Below, piece after piece: positions 17,104 through 25,733 of a stretch of 64,000 nucleotides of DNA (within the stretch, counting starts at the first letter, position 1; every line of letters starts with the position of its first letter). The notes beneath the pieces were generated by a model, which was not told the DNA's origin, did no database searches, and worked only from the letters and a program-made list of their open reading frames with translations. The stretch spans positions 806,001 through 870,000 of the forward strand of contig NZ_LR699554.1 of assembly GCF_902459535.1 (NCBI RefSeq). Direction: 5' to 3'. The position numbers were made by a program, and so were the translations under genes. This stretch comes from Paraburkholderia dioscoreae. Lineage in GTDB: Bacteria > Pseudomonadota > Gammaproteobacteria > Burkholderiales > Burkholderiaceae.

Positions 17104-17633
17104 CTCGATGCTTGCGCGGCAAGCGGCGCTGTAGCCTGCGGCCGTATCAGGCGATGAAACTGCCGCCCGAAATAGATGAGACCGTCGCCATCCGGGCGCA
17201 ACGCGATGTGGCGGATCTGCGCGAACATGACCGAGTGCGAGCCGACCTGCTTGATGTCGACGATCTCGCCTTCGAGACTGACGATCGCATCTTCCAGCAC
17301 CGGCGCCGACGACGCGCCTGCCGTCCATGCGTGGCGCCCGAAGCGCTCGTCCATCGAGCACGCTGTCATGCCGGCAAAATCGCGCGCGAGCTCCTGGCAC
17401 TCCGCGGCAAGCACATTGATGCACACGCTGCGGTTGCGATGCAGTACGTCATGCACGTAGCTGGCCTGATTGATACAGACGAGCATGGTGGGAGGCGCGT
17501 CCGTTACCGAGCACACCGCGCTTGCGGTGATGCCGCAGCGGCCGCCGGGGCCATCCGTGGTGATGATGTTGACGGCGGCCGGCAGGCACGCCGTCGCGTC
17601 GCGGAAACGTTTTCTGGTGTCTTCGATCGTCAC
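17100..17633 (-). CDS. flavin reductase (HpaC-like) for the adjacent monooxygenase
   Basis: A 177-residue flavin reductase-like (FMN-binding split barrel) protein: 'FRDATACLPAAVNIITTDGP', 'GITASAVCSVTDAPPTMLVC', 'SVCINVLAAECQELARDFAG', then 'LIYFGRQFHRL'. It supplies reduced FAD or FMN, made with NAD(P)H, to a partner monooxygenase. The frame starts at ATG 17651, but AAGGA lies seven to eight bases before a GTG at 17633, so I favour GTG. Its stop overlaps the EthD-like gene and the monooxygenase gene ends 42 bases upstream, so the trio is one transcription unit. Partnership with the neighbour is inferred from context. Confidence 0.85.
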   Translation of the reverse strand: MTIEDTRKRFRDATACLPAAVNIITTDGPGGRCGITASAVCSVTDAPPTMLVCINQASYVHDVLHRNRSVCINVLAAECQELARDFAGMTACSMDERFGRHAWTAGASSAPVLEDAIVSLEGEIVDIKQVGSHSVMFAQIRHIALRPDGDGLIYFGRQFHRLIRPQATAPLAAQASR

Positions 17634-17674
17634 GTTGTTTTCCTTCTGCATTGCGCGAGGCGGGGCGTGCTACC

Positions 17675-18892
17675 TTACGGAAAAGGCGTGACCGGCGGCA
17701 CGCCGGCGAACAACGCGCCGGACGCGTCATAGGTGCCTTCGCCCAGAAACGCATGCTGCGTCACGACGATCGAATCGCGCACGAGACGCTGCAGCCGGCT
17801 CTCGCGATAGATCGCAGCGATGCCCGCCATCTGATAGGCCTGCATCACCACTTCGGCGCCGACCTGCGCGGCGTGTGTCGCGCTGAGGCGCAACAGATTG
17901 GCCTGCTCCTGCGAGACGGCATCGCCGTCGATAATCGTCTGCCACGCGGTTTCGGCCGATTCGTAGAAGAACGCGCGGGCGCTGCGCCAACTGGCCTCCG
18001 CTTTCGCGAGGCCCGAGCGGTAATAGCCGCGATCGGCGAGGCGCGGTGCGCCGGTCGTGGTTTTGGTCGAGCCGGACATGCCCGTGAGCAGATCGAGTGC
18101 CGCTCGCGCGAGACCGATATTCACGGCGGCGTGCACCTGGGCCTGATAGGCGATAGCCGGGTAGCGGTAGAGCGGTTCGTCGATCAGCGCCGCGCCGCCG
18201 CGTACGAAGGTCCATTGTGCATCGACGAATTTTTCACGCAGCCGCAGATCGTGGCTGCCGGTTCCCTGCATGCCGACTACGTTCCAGTTTTCGACGATCT
18301 CGACCTCATGCGCGGGGAGCACCGCGGTAAACGGCTTGCCCGCAGCCGCTCCGCCGGCGTTGGCGGGCGTGCCGCCAATGCCGACGCCGATCCAGTCGGC
18401 GCCTTTGCAGCCGCTCGCGAAGCGCCATTGCCCGCTGACCAGGAAGCCGCCCGGCGCCGGGTTCGCGGGTTGCAGCGGATAGAGGCCACCCGAGAAAACC
18501 TGATCGGGGCCGGTGGCGTAGATCTGCTGTTGTGTTTCGATCGGCAGCGCGGCGAGATAGGTGTTCGCCGAGCCGAACGCGGCGACCCAGGCTGCGGAGC
18601 CGTCGGCGAGCGCAATGCGTTCGAGTATCCGCAGGAATTGCGCGGGCGGCAGCGCGTCGCCGCCGAAACGTTGCGGCGTGCTTGCGCGAAAGATGCCCGC
18701 GCGCTTCATCTTCGCGATCATGTCGCGCGGCACATGCGAGAGTTGATCGAACTCGTCGCGGCGGCGTTCGATCTCGCCGATCAGCGCATCGAGCGTGATC
18801 GGGCCCGCGTAGTCGGGATACGAGTCCGTGTGACCGATTGCATGAGGCTCGTAGGCGTAGGTCGAATGACTGCTCATCGGAAGGCTTTGCAT
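17675..18892 (-). CDS. flavin-dependent monooxygenase, group D (acyl-CoA dehydrogenase fold)
   Basis: A 405-residue protein with the acyl-CoA dehydrogenase fold: N-terminal helical domain ('VPRDMIAKMKRAGIFRASTP', 'FGGDALPPAQFLRILERIA'), a middle beta domain ('GQWRFASGCKGADWIGVGIG') and a C-terminal helical domain. The absence of the catalytic acyl-CoA Glu context, the 'NVVGMQGTGSHD' block and the adjacent flavin reductase point to the two-component hydroxylase group (p-hydroxyphenylacetate hydroxylase C2, HsaA, IacA and DszC relatives). It probably hydroxylates an aromatic compound with reduced flavin and O2. It lies 57 bases downstream of the MHS transporter gene. The exact substrate is unknown. 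A second ATG at 18877 is possible. Confidence 0.82.
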   Translation of the reverse strand: MQSLPMSSHSTYAYEPHAIGHTDSYPDYAGPITLDALIGEIERRRDEFDQLSHVPRDMIAKMKRAGIFRASTPQRFGGDALPPAQFLRILERIALADGSAAWVAAFGSANTYLAALPIETQQQIYATGPDQVFSGGLYPLQPANPAPGGFLVSGQWRFASGCKGADWIGVGIGGTPANAGGAAAGKPFTAVLPAHEVEIVENWNVVGMQGTGSHDLRLREKFVDAQWTFVRGGAALIDEPLYRYPAIAYQAQVHAAVNIGLARAALDLLTGMSGSTKTTTGAPRLADRGYYRSGLAKAEASWRSARAFFYESAETAWQTIIDGDAVSQEQANLLRLSATHAAQVGAEVVMQAYQMAGIAAIYRESRLQRLVRDSIVVTQHAFLGEGTYDASGALFAGVPPVTPFP

Positions 18893-18949
18893 GGTGACGG
18901 CTTGAGAATTGGAGTGAATGAGTTCGAACGAAGCGGTGTCGACGGGGCG

Positions 18950-20308
18950 TCAGACGCTTTCCTGCCCGGCGTGCTCTTTGGTCCTGGCCTGAAGCCGCAG
19001 TGCTTTGGGAAAGGTCTCCGGTGCGAAACAGGTGGCGAGTACCGTGATCAAACCGAGTACGACGAGATAAATAGCCACCGGCGCGGCGCTGCGGTAATGC
19101 GCGAGCAGCGCGGTCGCCACCATCGGCGAGAGTCCGCCGCCGAGTACCGACGAAATCTCGCGGCCGATACCGAGCCCTGAGAAACGCAGATGCACAGGCA
19201 GCAACTCGCTGATGAAAGCAGGCTGTGCGCCTTCGAGAATGCCGAGCGTGATGCTGTTGGCGAGTACGAGCGCCGTAATGACTTTCCACAGCACGCCGGA
19301 GCCGAGCAACGCGAAATACGGGTAGGCGACCAGCACCATCGCCACCGCACCGACGAGATAGACCGGCTTGCGGCCGATCCGGTCCGTGAGGCGCCCCATC
19401 AACAGGGACACGGGGATCATCAGCAGCATCGACACGGTCAGACCGCCGAGCATCCAGCTCGATTTGAGGCCGATGAACTGGCCATACGCAATCGAGAAGG
19501 CGAAGAAGATGTACGAGGCGGCGCCTTCACCGAAGCGCAGGCCGAACACCGTCAACACCTGACGCGGGCATTGGCGCAGCACTTCGACGATCGGCATGCG
19601 GGCGTCGCGGTGCGTGGCCTTGACTTCGGCGAACTCCGCGCTTTCGTCGACGGAGCGGCGCATCCACAGGCCGAGCGCGACCAGCACGGCGCTGCAGAGG
19701 AACGGCACGCGCCAGCCCCAGCTGTGAAAGTCGGCGGGCGAGAGCGTTTGCACGAGAAGAAACGCGGCGGTGGACAGCACGAAGCCGAACGCCGCGCCGC
19801 ACGGACTCCAGGCCGCAAGGGCGCCGCGTCTCGCGGCCGGCGCGTTTTCGTGGATCAGCAGGATGCTGCCGCTCCATTCGCCGCCGGCGGCGAGGCCTTG
19901 CAGAATGCGCAGCAGCACCAGCATGACGGGCGCCGCGAGGCCGATTTGCTGATAGGTCGGCAGAAGGCCCATGCAGACGGTGGCCGTGCCCATGACGAGC
20001 AGCGTCAGCATCATGACCGTCTTGCGGCCGTAGCGGTCGCCGATATGGCCGCACAACACGCCGCCGATGGGCCGCGCGATGAAGCCCACCGTAAAGCCGC
20101 CGAATGCCGCGATCGTGCCGGTCAACGGATCGCTGCCCACCGGAAAGAACAGCTTGCCGAACACGAGCGCGGCGGCGGTGCCGTAGAGAAAAAAATCGTA
20201 CCATTCGAGCACCTGACCGAGCACGGCGGTCGTCACTGCGCGACGAACCTTGCTAGTGGGCCGGATTGCGGGCAGGGGTGTCAGAGCGGCTGTCGCGTCA
20301 GAGTTCAT
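18950..20308 (-). CDS. MFS transporter, metabolite:H+ symporter (MHS) family
   Basis: A 452-residue, 12-helix transporter. 'LGQVLEWYDFFLYGTAAALV' in helix 1 and 'GHIGDRYGRKTVMMLTLLVMG' in loop 2-3 are MHS hallmarks (KgtP, ProP, ShiA relatives), as is 'RILQGLAAGGEWSGSILLIHE'. It probably imports the carboxylic acid degraded by the downstream genes. The frame is open to 20467, but the first convincing start is ATG 20308; an ATG at 20353 is an alternative. No strong ribosome site is seen. It is the first gene of the minus-strand catabolic cluster and is divergent from the HAD gene. Confidence 0.86.
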   Translation of the reverse strand: MNSDATAALTPLPAIRPTSKVRRAVTTAVLGQVLEWYDFFLYGTAAALVFGKLFFPVGSDPLTGTIAAFGGFTVGFIARPIGGVLCGHIGDRYGRKTVMMLTLLVMGTATVCMGLLPTYQQIGLAAPVMLVLLRILQGLAAGGEWSGSILLIHENAPAARRGALAAWSPCGAAFGFVLSTAAFLLVQTLSPADFHSWGWRVPFLCSAVLVALGLWMRRSVDESAEFAEVKATHRDARMPIVEVLRQCPRQVLTVFGLRFGEGAASYIFFAFSIAYGQFIGLKSSWMLGGLTVSMLLMIPVSLLMGRLTDRIGRKPVYLVGAVAMVLVAYPYFALLGSGVLWKVITALVLANSITLGILEGAQPAFISELLPVHLRFSGLGIGREISSVLGGGLSPMVATALLAHYRSAAPVAIYLVVLGLITVLATCFAPETFPKALRLQARTKEHAGQESV

Positions 20309-20641
20309 GGCAGGTGGAGGGTCACGATGTGGAGGGTCGCGCGTTCTCGCCATGTTCGTTGTTCGGCTGGAGCGGCGAGACGAGCCCGGCAGGCATGTCG
20401 AACGATAGGACCGTGAAAAAACGCGGTCAAATTCGGGCCAAAAATGGCCGTCATGAATCGTATGCATGACGGTTACGCTATTTCGCTAGGGCTATCGGGG
20501 CTATCGGGGCGACGGCGGCGGTTGCGTTTCTTCGGAACGCCAATGCTGTGGGCTTTCGTTCGGGCAACTGAGATTTGGCCATGCGCAGGCCATGCCACTA
20601 CACTGTGTGGTCTTATCCTGCGAATCACGGAGGGAACTGGA
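20309..20641. promoter_or_regulatory. divergent control region with a perfect inverted repeat
   Basis: This 333-base space separates the MHS transporter gene from the HAD gene. It contains a perfect 8-bp inverted repeat, CCGTCATG at 20448-20455 and CATGACGG at 20465-20472 with a 9-base spacer. A weaker GGCCA/TGGCC pair lies at 20436-20449 and a short GGGCTATCG tandem duplication near 20489-20508. The 8-bp palindrome is a candidate operator for one of the downstream LysR proteins. No reliable gene is seen here. Confidence 0.4.
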
Positions 20642-21367
20642 ATGCAACTGACCGACTTCGATACGCTGACCTTCGACTGCTACGGGACGTTGATCGACTG
20701 GGAAACCGGCATTTTCGAAGGTTTGCGGCCGCTCCTCGCACGTGTCGAACCGCCCCTCACGCGTGACCAGGTGCTCGAAGCGCACGCACGGCATGAATCG
20801 TCGCAGCAGAAGTACACGCCTGCGCGGCGTTATCGGGAACTGCTGCCGATCGTCTACAAGCGTCTCGCGGAGGAGTGGCAGGTGCCGTACACGCTCGCCG
20901 ATTGCGTGGCGTACGGCAAGTTCATTCAGAACTGGCCGGCGTTCGACGATTCGGCCGCGGCGTTGCAATACCTGAAGCGGCATTACAAGCTCGTGATTCT
21001 GTCGAACGTCGACAATGAAAGCTTTGCTTATAGCAACGCGAAATTGCAGGTCGAATTCGACGCGATCTTCACGGCCGAAGATGTCGGTTCATACAAGCCG
21101 TCGCCGCGCAATTTCGAGTACATGCTGGAAAAGCTGGGCGAACGGGGCGTGGCCAAAGAGAAGATTCTGCACACGGCCGAGAGCCTGTTCCACGACCACC
21201 AGCCGGCGAACGCGTTCGGCCTGGCGTCGTGCTGGATTTATCGGCGGCACGCGAAGCAGGGCTTCGGCGCGACGATGGATCCGGGTTCGCAGCCGAAAGT
21301 CGATTTCCGCTTCAATAGCATGGCCGAACTGGTGAAAGCGCATCAGCAGGCTTTGCAGCCCAAGTAG
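20642..21367 (+). CDS. haloacid dehalogenase, type II (HAD superfamily)
   Basis: A 241-residue HAD protein. Motif I is 'TFDCYGTLID' with nucleophile Asp12. Motif II is 'LVILSNVDNESF'. The Lys of motif III is in 'VGSYKPSPRNF', and 'HTAESLFHDHQPANAFGL' supplies motif IV-like residues. The DxYGTL form of motif I and the length fit (S)-2-haloacid dehalogenase type II relatives, which release halide from 2-haloalkanoates. Many members are in fact phosphatases, so activity is uncertain. GGAGGG lies seven bases before the ATG at 20642. The gene stands alone, divergent from the MHS transporter. Confidence 0.82.
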   Translation: MQLTDFDTLTFDCYGTLIDWETGIFEGLRPLLARVEPPLTRDQVLEAHARHESSQQKYTPARRYRELLPIVYKRLAEEWQVPYTLADCVAYGKFIQNWPAFDDSAAALQYLKRHYKLVILSNVDNESFAYSNAKLQVEFDAIFTAEDVGSYKPSPRNFEYMLEKLGERGVAKEKILHTAESLFHDHQPANAFGLASCWIYRRHAKQGFGATMDPGSQPKVDFRFNSMAELVKAHQQALQPK

Positions 21368-21429
21368 CGAGCGAGCCGGAATCAGCGCTGCGGCGCACCG
21401 GTTCTCGCGAGCGGTGGTTGATGCGGGCG

Positions 21430-21756
21430 CTACTGCGTGGGTGCCTGTGCTTTATGCTTCACGCAGTCCGACGTGAACGCCATGCTGGCCTGATCCGGCG
21501 TCATGTGCGGCGCGTCCGGGCTGTAGATCTTTTCGATGATGGCGTTGACCGCCTGACGGTCCGCCGCATCCTTGTAATAGCGGGCCGCCTGATCGAGCGC
21601 TTGTGTCCGGGTCTTTTTGTGCGCGCGCCACGAGGCCACCTGACCCGCGATATCGCCGATTGCAAAGCACTGATCGCTGACGGTTTGCGCAACGGCTCGA
21701 GCGGCCGGTTGCGCGAGGCACACCGCAAGCAGCGCGGATACAACTACGCGTTTCAT
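21430..21756 (-). CDS. small secreted hypothetical protein
   Basis: A 108-residue protein that I do not recognise. Starting at ATG 21756 it has a clear Sec signal, 'MKRVVVSALLAVCLAQPAAR', with cleavage likely after 'AVAQ'. The mature part is about 85 residues, mostly helical, with two cysteines ('SDQCFAIGD' and 'TSDCVKHK') that could form a disulphide. AGGATT lies about eight bases upstream of the start. It converges on the HAD gene and is upstream of the aromatic acid transporter gene on the same strand, but 139 bases separate the two. A periplasmic location is the only safe conclusion. Confidence 0.65.
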   Translation of the reverse strand: MKRVVVSALLAVCLAQPAARAVAQTVSDQCFAIGDIAGQVASWRAHKKTRTQALDQAARYYKDAADRQAVNAIIEKIYSPDAPHMTPDQASMAFTSDCVKHKAQAPTQ

Positions 21757-21895
21757 TCCCTGAATCCTGTGGTTAGATGAGCAACGGTGCGAAAGCGCTG
21801 GCATCCACCACCGCGGCAACCGAACGGGTCGACAACGCCGTAGTTTATCGGGAACTCACGTGCAGCGTTTTTTCACGCACGGCCCGCTCGGGCGT

Positions 21896-23254
21896 TCAAT
21901 GTCCAAACGACTCGGTCTTCGACGCGCTCACGTTCGCCACATGTGGCCGTGCCGCCTGCTTGATCAGCAACGCCACGCACGCAATCAGACCCGCCGCCGC
22001 GACCATCGCGAAGATGCCCGCGAAGGTGAAATGGCGGCGCGTAAGTTCGGCCACGAGGAACGAACCCGCAATGCCGCCGAAGCGTCCAATGCCGAGCATC
22101 CACGCCACGCCCGTGCCGCGGCCTTCGGTCGGATAGAACGCGGCGGCGAGCGCCGGCATCGACGATTGCGCGGTGTTCATCAACACGCCGGCCACGAATA
22201 CGATGAACACGAGCGCGCCCACGTTGCCTACCGCCTGGCCGATGAAATACACGCTCACGGCCGTCAACGCATAGCAGGCCGCAATGATCCGGTTCGCGTT
22301 GAAGCGGTCCATCAGCACGCCGCACAGCACCGCGCCCACGCCGCCGAGCGGGAACAGCGCGGAAATCAGCGTCGCGCGTTGCGGCGTGAGTCCTGCGTCT
22401 TTCAGCAGGATCGGCATCCAGTTGATCGACGCGTAGAAGATGACGAGGCCCATGAAATAGGCAACCCACAGCATCACCGAGCCGATGATGTACGAGCGCG
22501 ACAGCACCACGGCCACGCCCTTGCCGCCGGTTTGCGGCGCGGTTTCGGTCATGATGAAGGCGCCCGCTTGCGCGGCTTCGGCCGAAATGCGCGAGAGCGC
22601 CGCGCGAATCCGTTCGACCGGCTGGCTATTGGCCACCATGTAGCGCACCGACTCCGGCATCTGGATTACCAGCACGACCAGAAGCAACAGCGGAGTAATG
22701 CCGCCGAGCAGCAGCACGCTTCGCCAGCCGAAATGCGGAATCATCCACGCCGCGAGAAATCCGCCGAACGCGGCACCCAGCGGAAAGCCGCAGAACATCA
22801 GATTGATCACCGTCGCGCGGCGACGATCCGGGCAGTATTCGCCCATCATCGTCACGGCGTTCGGCATGGCCGCGCCGAGACCGACACCGGTGATGAAGCG
22901 CAGCGCGGTCAATTGTTCGATGCTGTTCGAGAAGGCCGAACCGAGGCACGCCACGCCGAACAGCAGCACGGCGCCGAGCAGCATGGAGCGCCGTCCGAGC
23001 CGGTCGGACAGTGGTCCCGAGCCGAGCGCGCCGCAGGCAAGACCGAACAGCGCCGCACTCAGCACAGGCGCGAGTGTCGGCCTTGTGATGCCCCATTCGG
23101 CGATCAGCGAAGGCGCAATGAAGCCGATCGCGGCCGTGTCAAAACCGTCCAGCAGGACAATGATGAAACACATGAAGAAGACGAGCCACTGGAACGGCGA
23201 AAACGGATGGTCGTTGATGAAGGTCTGAACGTTCACAGCGTGACTGCGACTCAT
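21896..23254 (-). CDS. MFS transporter, aromatic acid:H+ symporter (AAHS) family
   Basis: A 452-residue transporter with 12 predicted helices. Helix 1 carries 'VLLDGFDTAAIGFIAPSLIAEW', the DGFD signature of AAHS members such as PcaK and BenK. The 2-3 loop reads 'GPLSDRLGRRSMLLGAVLLFG', and 'GVGLGAAMPNAVTMMGEYCP' follows. It should import benzoate-, hydroxybenzoate- or protocatechuate-like acids. AGGAGA lies eight bases before the ATG at 23254. The 295 bases upstream hold a strong inverted repeat likely to be an operator, and no enzyme gene is in the same unit, so the transporter is regulated on its own. Confidence 0.87.
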   Translation of the reverse strand: MSRSHAVNVQTFINDHPFSPFQWLVFFMCFIIVLLDGFDTAAIGFIAPSLIAEWGITRPTLAPVLSAALFGLACGALGSGPLSDRLGRRSMLLGAVLLFGVACLGSAFSNSIEQLTALRFITGVGLGAAMPNAVTMMGEYCPDRRRATVINLMFCGFPLGAAFGGFLAAWMIPHFGWRSVLLLGGITPLLLLVVLVIQMPESVRYMVANSQPVERIRAALSRISAEAAQAGAFIMTETAPQTGGKGVAVVLSRSYIIGSVMLWVAYFMGLVIFYASINWMPILLKDAGLTPQRATLISALFPLGGVGAVLCGVLMDRFNANRIIAACYALTAVSVYFIGQAVGNVGALVFIVFVAGVLMNTAQSSMPALAAAFYPTEGRGTGVAWMLGIGRFGGIAGSFLVAELTRRHFTFAGIFAMVAAAGLIACVALLIKQAARPHVANVSASKTESFGH

Positions 23255-23346
23255 GATGTGTCTCCTGGCTGCGGAATACGGAAAGGCCCGCCGTAACGAG
23301 CGGCCATTGCGCGGGCGAGCCGGTCGTCATTTGATTTCCGTTTCTA

Positions 23347-23394
23347 GTTTGTTCGTATGTAGAACCGTGATTCTTTATTCGAACAAACATCGAA
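23347..23394. promoter_or_regulatory. inverted repeats upstream of the AAHS transporter
   Basis: GTTTGTTCG at 23347-23355 is exactly complementary to CGAACAAAC at 23380-23388. A second palindrome, TTCGA-N7-TCGAA, spans 23378-23394. They lie about 95-140 bases before the transporter start, on the promoter side. GTTCG/CGAAC half-sites resemble those used by IclR-type regulators of aromatic catabolism, but the regulator is not identified. Confidence 0.5.
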
Positions 23395-23549
23395 CTGTAA
23401 GTAATTCGACAACGAAGGGTCAACGCGGGATTACCCGACACTCTCGTGGATGCCCTCGAACCTCACGCCGCCTGCCCGCGAGTATTCGCCGCCGGTGTTC
23501 TCGCGCGCGAGCGTATGGTCCGCAAGCGCAGCGCCTACCTATTGCCTAC

Positions 23550-25511
23550 CTATTGTGTAGCGTTCAGCTTCCGCCATAGCGTCGTCTTGCTGATGCCGAG
23601 CGCCTTACAGACCGCGTCGCGGTCGCCGTCGTGCGCGGCGAGCGCGGCGCGGATTTCGTCAGCTTCCACGTGACGGCTGCGCTCGCGCAGGGATAGCGCG
23701 GCTTTCCTGCCGCGCGCGTGGGGCCCGACGATTTCAGGCGCGACCGTGCGCAACATGTCGCGTGTGAAAGCGGCTTCCGTAGTGTCTTCGGGAACCGCGT
23801 CCGCGTCGGCGAGTTCCACGGCGATCCGTTCGATCACGTTCTGCAATTCGCGCACGTTGCCGGGCCACGCGTAACGTCTGAACGGTTCATCGAGTGCGGC
23901 GAGCAGGTGTTCGGCGGCGGCCGCGTCGGGCAAACGCGCGGCGAGCCTCGGTTCACGCGCCGCGGCTTGCAGCAGCAGTTCGACGGCGAGCGGCAGCAGA
24001 TCGGTCGGCCGCTCGCGCAGCGGCGGCAGTGCGATGCTCAGAATGTTGAGACGGTAGTAGAGATCGGCGCGAAAGCTCCCTGCTTCGATGCCCTCGGTCA
24101 ACGCGCGATGCGTCGCCGCGACCACGCGAATGTCGACCCGCGTGGGCTCGGTCGAACCGAGCCGCACGACTTCGCGCTCCTGCAGCACGCGCAGAAGCCG
24201 GCTTTGCAACGACAGCGGCATCTCGCCGATTTCATCCAGAAACAGCGTGCCGCGATGTGCCACTTCGATCAGCCCCGCCTTGCCGCCCTTGCGCGCGCCG
24301 GTGAACGCGCCTTCCTCGTAGCCGAACAGTTCGCTCTCCAGCAGCGCCTCGGGAAACGCGCCGCAATTGATCGCGACGAACGCGAAGTCGCGCCGCGCGC
24401 TCAGCTGATGCATGCTCTGCGCGACCATCTCCTTGCCCGTGCCGCTTTCGCCGAGGATCAACACGGTGGCGTCCGAGCGGGCATAGCGTTTGACGAGCGT
24501 GCGCACCCGTTCGATCGATTCGGACGCGCCGACGATATCGGCGAGCCGGTAACGCGCGCTGAACTGCTGCACACGCTGGCGCGAACGCAAGGTCCGGTCG
24601 AGCCGTTCCACCGCGCGCGATTCCTGAAACGTCAGCACGGTGCCCGCCGCCGAGCCGGTGCTGGCAAGCGGCCCGCGATGCACGACATAGCTCGCGCCGC
24701 GTACCGTGCAGAACGTGTCGCCGTCCGCGTCCGGCAGGCTGCCCGCGAGATCGGGCGCGAGTTCGAGCAGCACGCGGCCCACCGCATTCGCCGCATCTAG
24801 GCCGAGCACGCTCGCAAGGCGCTGGTTCATCGCTTCGACCCGCCCTTGCGCGTCGAGCGCGACGACGCCGTCGCGCAGATGCTGCAGCAGATTGTCGAGC
24901 CGTTGACGCCGAACCGTTTCCCGCCGTGTGGCCTGGGCGACTTCGAGCGCCGTATCGAAAGCCGCGCGCACCGAGGCGCGCGAGTAGAGAAACACCGCGC
25001 CCATGCCGGCATTCGCGGCCAGATCCGTGACCAGTCCGGGGCCGACCACCACGTCGATGCCGCGATCGCGCAGATCGAGCACGACGCTCTCCGCGTCCTG
25101 CGCCGATTGATAGGAAGCGAACGTGACGTCGAGTGCATAGGCTGCCGAGAAGCGCAGCACTTCGTCGGGCGTGTTGCCGTGCGTGACGAGTGCGACCTTC
25201 GCGCCGTCGCGGCGCGCGCGAGCGAGCGCGTGCATCACGTCGAAACCGGTCGGGCCGATCAGCACGACTGGCACTGAGACGCGCGTCTTCAGATACGCGC
25301 CGTTCGAGCCGCCGGCAATCACGACATCGGGACGACCCGCGCCCGCGGCTTCCACTTCGCGCACGGCGTCTTCGAAACCGTGCGCGACGATGCGCAGGTC
25401 CGCGCGTTCCACATATTCGCCGGCGATATCGAAAAACAGATCGCGCAGGCGGCTGATGCTGAGCGCCCAGATGCGGGGACGCTGGGCGGTTTCGAAAAGA
25501 GGTGTGCTCAA
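23550..25511 (-). CDS. prpR: propionate catabolism sigma-54-dependent activator
   Basis: A 653-residue regulator in four parts: PrpR_N effector domain (about residues 10-195, which senses 2-methylcitrate in this family), a PAS-like segment (205-300), a sigma-54 AAA+ domain and a C-terminal Fis-type helix-turn-helix (about 625-650). The AAA+ domain has Walker A 'GESGTGKE' at 354-361, an intact 'GAFTGA' sigma-54 contact loop at 401-406, and Walker B 'GTLFLDEIGE'. The start codon is TTG at 25511, because an in-frame TAG lies upstream and no ATG lies between. It is divergent from prpC, and its binding sites and the sigma-54 promoter lie between them. Confidence 0.93.
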   Translation of the reverse strand: MSTPLFETAQRPRIWALSISRLRDLFFDIAGEYVERADLRIVAHGFEDAVREVEAAGAGRPDVVIAGGSNGAYLKTRVSVPVVLIGPTGFDVMHALARARRDGAKVALVTHGNTPDEVLRFSAAYALDVTFASYQSAQDAESVVLDLRDRGIDVVVGPGLVTDLAANAGMGAVFLYSRASVRAAFDTALEVAQATRRETVRRQRLDNLLQHLRDGVVALDAQGRVEAMNQRLASVLGLDAANAVGRVLLELAPDLAGSLPDADGDTFCTVRGASYVVHRGPLASTGSAAGTVLTFQESRAVERLDRTLRSRQRVQQFSARYRLADIVGASESIERVRTLVKRYARSDATVLILGESGTGKEMVAQSMHQLSARRDFAFVAINCGAFPEALLESELFGYEEGAFTGARKGGKAGLIEVAHRGTLFLDEIGEMPLSLQSRLLRVLQEREVVRLGSTEPTRVDIRVVAATHRALTEGIEAGSFRADLYYRLNILSIALPPLRERPTDLLPLAVELLLQAAAREPRLAARLPDAAAAEHLLAALDEPFRRYAWPGNVRELQNVIERIAVELADADAVPEDTTEAAFTRDMLRTVAPEIVGPHARGRKAALSLRERSRHVEADEIRAALAAHDGDRDAVCKALGISKTTLWRKLNATQ

Positions 25512-25564
25512 GGCGGGGCGGCTCGCGGCGGGGCTGGAAATGTCCGTCTATTATGCGCGCATCC

Positions 25565-25600
25565 ATTTCTAATTTGAAATCAGCATTTCACTTGTGAAAT
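25565..25600. promoter_or_regulatory. twin PrpR-type palindromic sites
   Basis: Two copies of ATTTC-N6-GAAAT, at 25565-25580 and 25585-25600, have centres exactly 20 bases apart (two helical turns, same face). They lie about 70-105 bases upstream of the sigma-54 promoter, as expected for an enhancer site of PrpR. Assignment to PrpR is inferred from position and symmetry. Confidence 0.75.
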
Positions 25601-25666
25601 CGATGGCGATCCGGCGAGGCCGGGAGTCTTTTGTTAAATCAGGCACTTAGCGCGCACTCGGGCGGC

Positions 25667-25681
25667 TGGCCCGTTCTTTGC
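25667..25681 (+). promoter_or_regulatory. sigma-54 promoter of prpC
   Basis: TGGCCCGTTCTTTGC has the invariant GG (25668-25669) and GC (25680-25681) separated by ten bases, matching the -24/-12 consensus. prpC starts at 25734, about 40 bases after the expected start site. Confidence 0.85.
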
Positions 25682-25733
25682 GTTTTAAGGCCCGGTGAAG
25701 CATCCCCCATACATCTGGAATCTGGAGACAGTC

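Noticed and set aside
21860..23296. 478-codon plus-strand frame opposite the AAHS transporter
   Set aside because: His/Arg/Gln-rich composition typical of antisense frames; the minus strand encodes an intact 12-helix transporter.
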